A DNA stretch of 64,000 bases from Chrysogorgia sp. JL179-B06 (Eukaryota; Cnidaria; Anthozoa; Scleralcyonacea; Chrysogorgiidae), in the NCBI GenBank assembly GCA_035772405.1, contig JAYKKM010000450.1, positions 2,444,001-2,508,000 on the forward strand, given 5' to 3'. A program made the position numbers and the translations under genes. Position 1 is the stretch's first letter. Every line of letters starts with the position of its first letter. The notes under the pieces were generated by a model, which had not been told where the DNA came from, searched no databases, and was given only the letters and a program-made list of their open reading frames with translations. Positions 63,228-64,000 of this stretch are shown here, in pieces.

Positions 63228-63435
63228 GGCATCTTAGATGTATTTTTTTATATACATGTGACGTCACAACCGGGGTAAAGAAAATTTTTTATCTAGCCAT
63301 CCTCAGGTATTTTTGTGAATGTCGTCCTTTTTCAATTGAACCACACCATTTTAAAAAGCATTCAGTGGAAACTCAGCTACCCACAGAGTAGTTTCATCAG
63401 GTTTACCCCAGGTGTGACGTCACCAACAAGATGGC
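63228..63435. mobile_element. CRE-bearing element, family D, complete copy
   Basis: GCATCTTAGATGTAT at the left and CAAGATGGC at the right. GTGACGTCACAACCGGGG (63258) and AGGTGTGACGTCACCAA (63411) lie near the two ends. The middle CATTTTAAAAAGCATTC is shared with 11153-11330 and 33671-34327. Confidence 0.75.
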
Positions 63436-63592
63436 AGATGATGGGATTGTCTTTGGTCAAAATTAGTGTTGTTGTTTTGTATATACAAGAGTAGTACTAG
63501 TACTAGTTTTGTTTACTTGGATTAACATCGTAAGTCTGTTTGTTAATAAGAAAGTCAAAATTTTGAAATTGTGATTTATGTTGCCAATGTCC

Positions 63593-63921
63593 TTTAAAGG
63601 TGCCGTCCACTCTGTTCTGCACATGTCCCCGTTTCTGTTTACATCGTTTGTTTACATTGCATTATATAAACATTGAACAAGAAGTATTGCGGATTTGTTT
63701 CCCACGCTTGAGCTTTTTCGCCTAAAAAGCGTGTTATAAGAAGCTGTTCTGTTCCTAAATGTGGATAATATATTTAACTACTAGTTGCGCCTTCGCCACC
63801 TTTGACGAATACTCACTTTCGAAGTGTCGCAAATCTATTTTGTTGAAGTTTGTTGACATATGGGGTCCCGCACGTTTGAAATATCACACATGCGCAGAAC
63901 GGAGTGGACGGCACCTTTAAA
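63593..63921. mobile_element. 329-bp MITE
   Basis: Terminal inverted repeats TTTAAAGGTGCCGTCCACTC / GAGTGGACGGCACCTTTAAA with one mismatch, then TTCTGCACATG / CATGCGCAGAA. No ORF. Confidence 0.85.
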
Positions 63922-64000
63922 GAAATAGCAAGACAGTACTATTGACACATACACCAATATGTGAATAATGTTTTTCATCTGCCATTGAGTCATTGACTTA

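Overview
The window is animal nuclear DNA: AT-rich, intron-dense and full of repeats. Coding sequence is split into many short exons with GT/AG borders. I rebuilt four complete genes and the last exon of a fifth, plus a second copy of one of them, by joining exons whose reading phase agrees. The proteins are conserved animal ones (RTCB, CaMKI, a CNBP-like zinc-knuckle protein, an FBA-domain protein). The heavy load of Penelope-like elements, hAT-type and foldback miniature transposons, and tRNA-derived repeats suggests a marine invertebrate, perhaps a cnidarian or sponge. The sequence alone does not settle the species.

Layout. 1-3314: intergenic, with two long palindromic elements, one carrying a captured coding fragment in both arms. 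3315-10799 (minus): a seven-exon EF-hand protein of 559 residues that I take to be EFCAB12-like. 11672-28017 (plus): a complete 20-exon RTCB gene, 506 residues, divergent from the EF-hand gene across about 870 bp. 28018-31477: convergent spacer with nested inverted-repeat elements. 31478-42599 (minus): a complete 12-exon calcium/calmodulin-dependent kinase I gene, 323 residues. 42600-49237: spacer with a tRNA-derived SINE family, foldback elements and LINE scraps. 49238-53466 and 56904-60700 (plus): two tandem CCHC zinc-knuckle genes (4 and 8 knuckles) with the same phase-1 intron plan. 62329-62602 (minus): terminal exon of an F-box-associated (FBA) domain protein.

The genes have no evident shared pathway; this is an ordinary stretch of housekeeping and signalling genes. 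The striking part is between the exons. RTCB introns hold five separate large tandem arrays (GGAA twice, a 32-bp, a 16-bp and a 65-bp unit). A 20-bp repeat family forms arrays in three introns of two different genes, with a relic at a fourth site. Eighteen perfect TGACGTCA octamers (CRE/ATF sites) occur, most of them inside miniature inverted-repeat elements, against roughly one expected by chance. hAT-type elements with readable 8-bp target duplications, three Penelope-type copies of one family and three 3' ends of another complete the picture. I found no CRISPR, operon or prokaryotic features.
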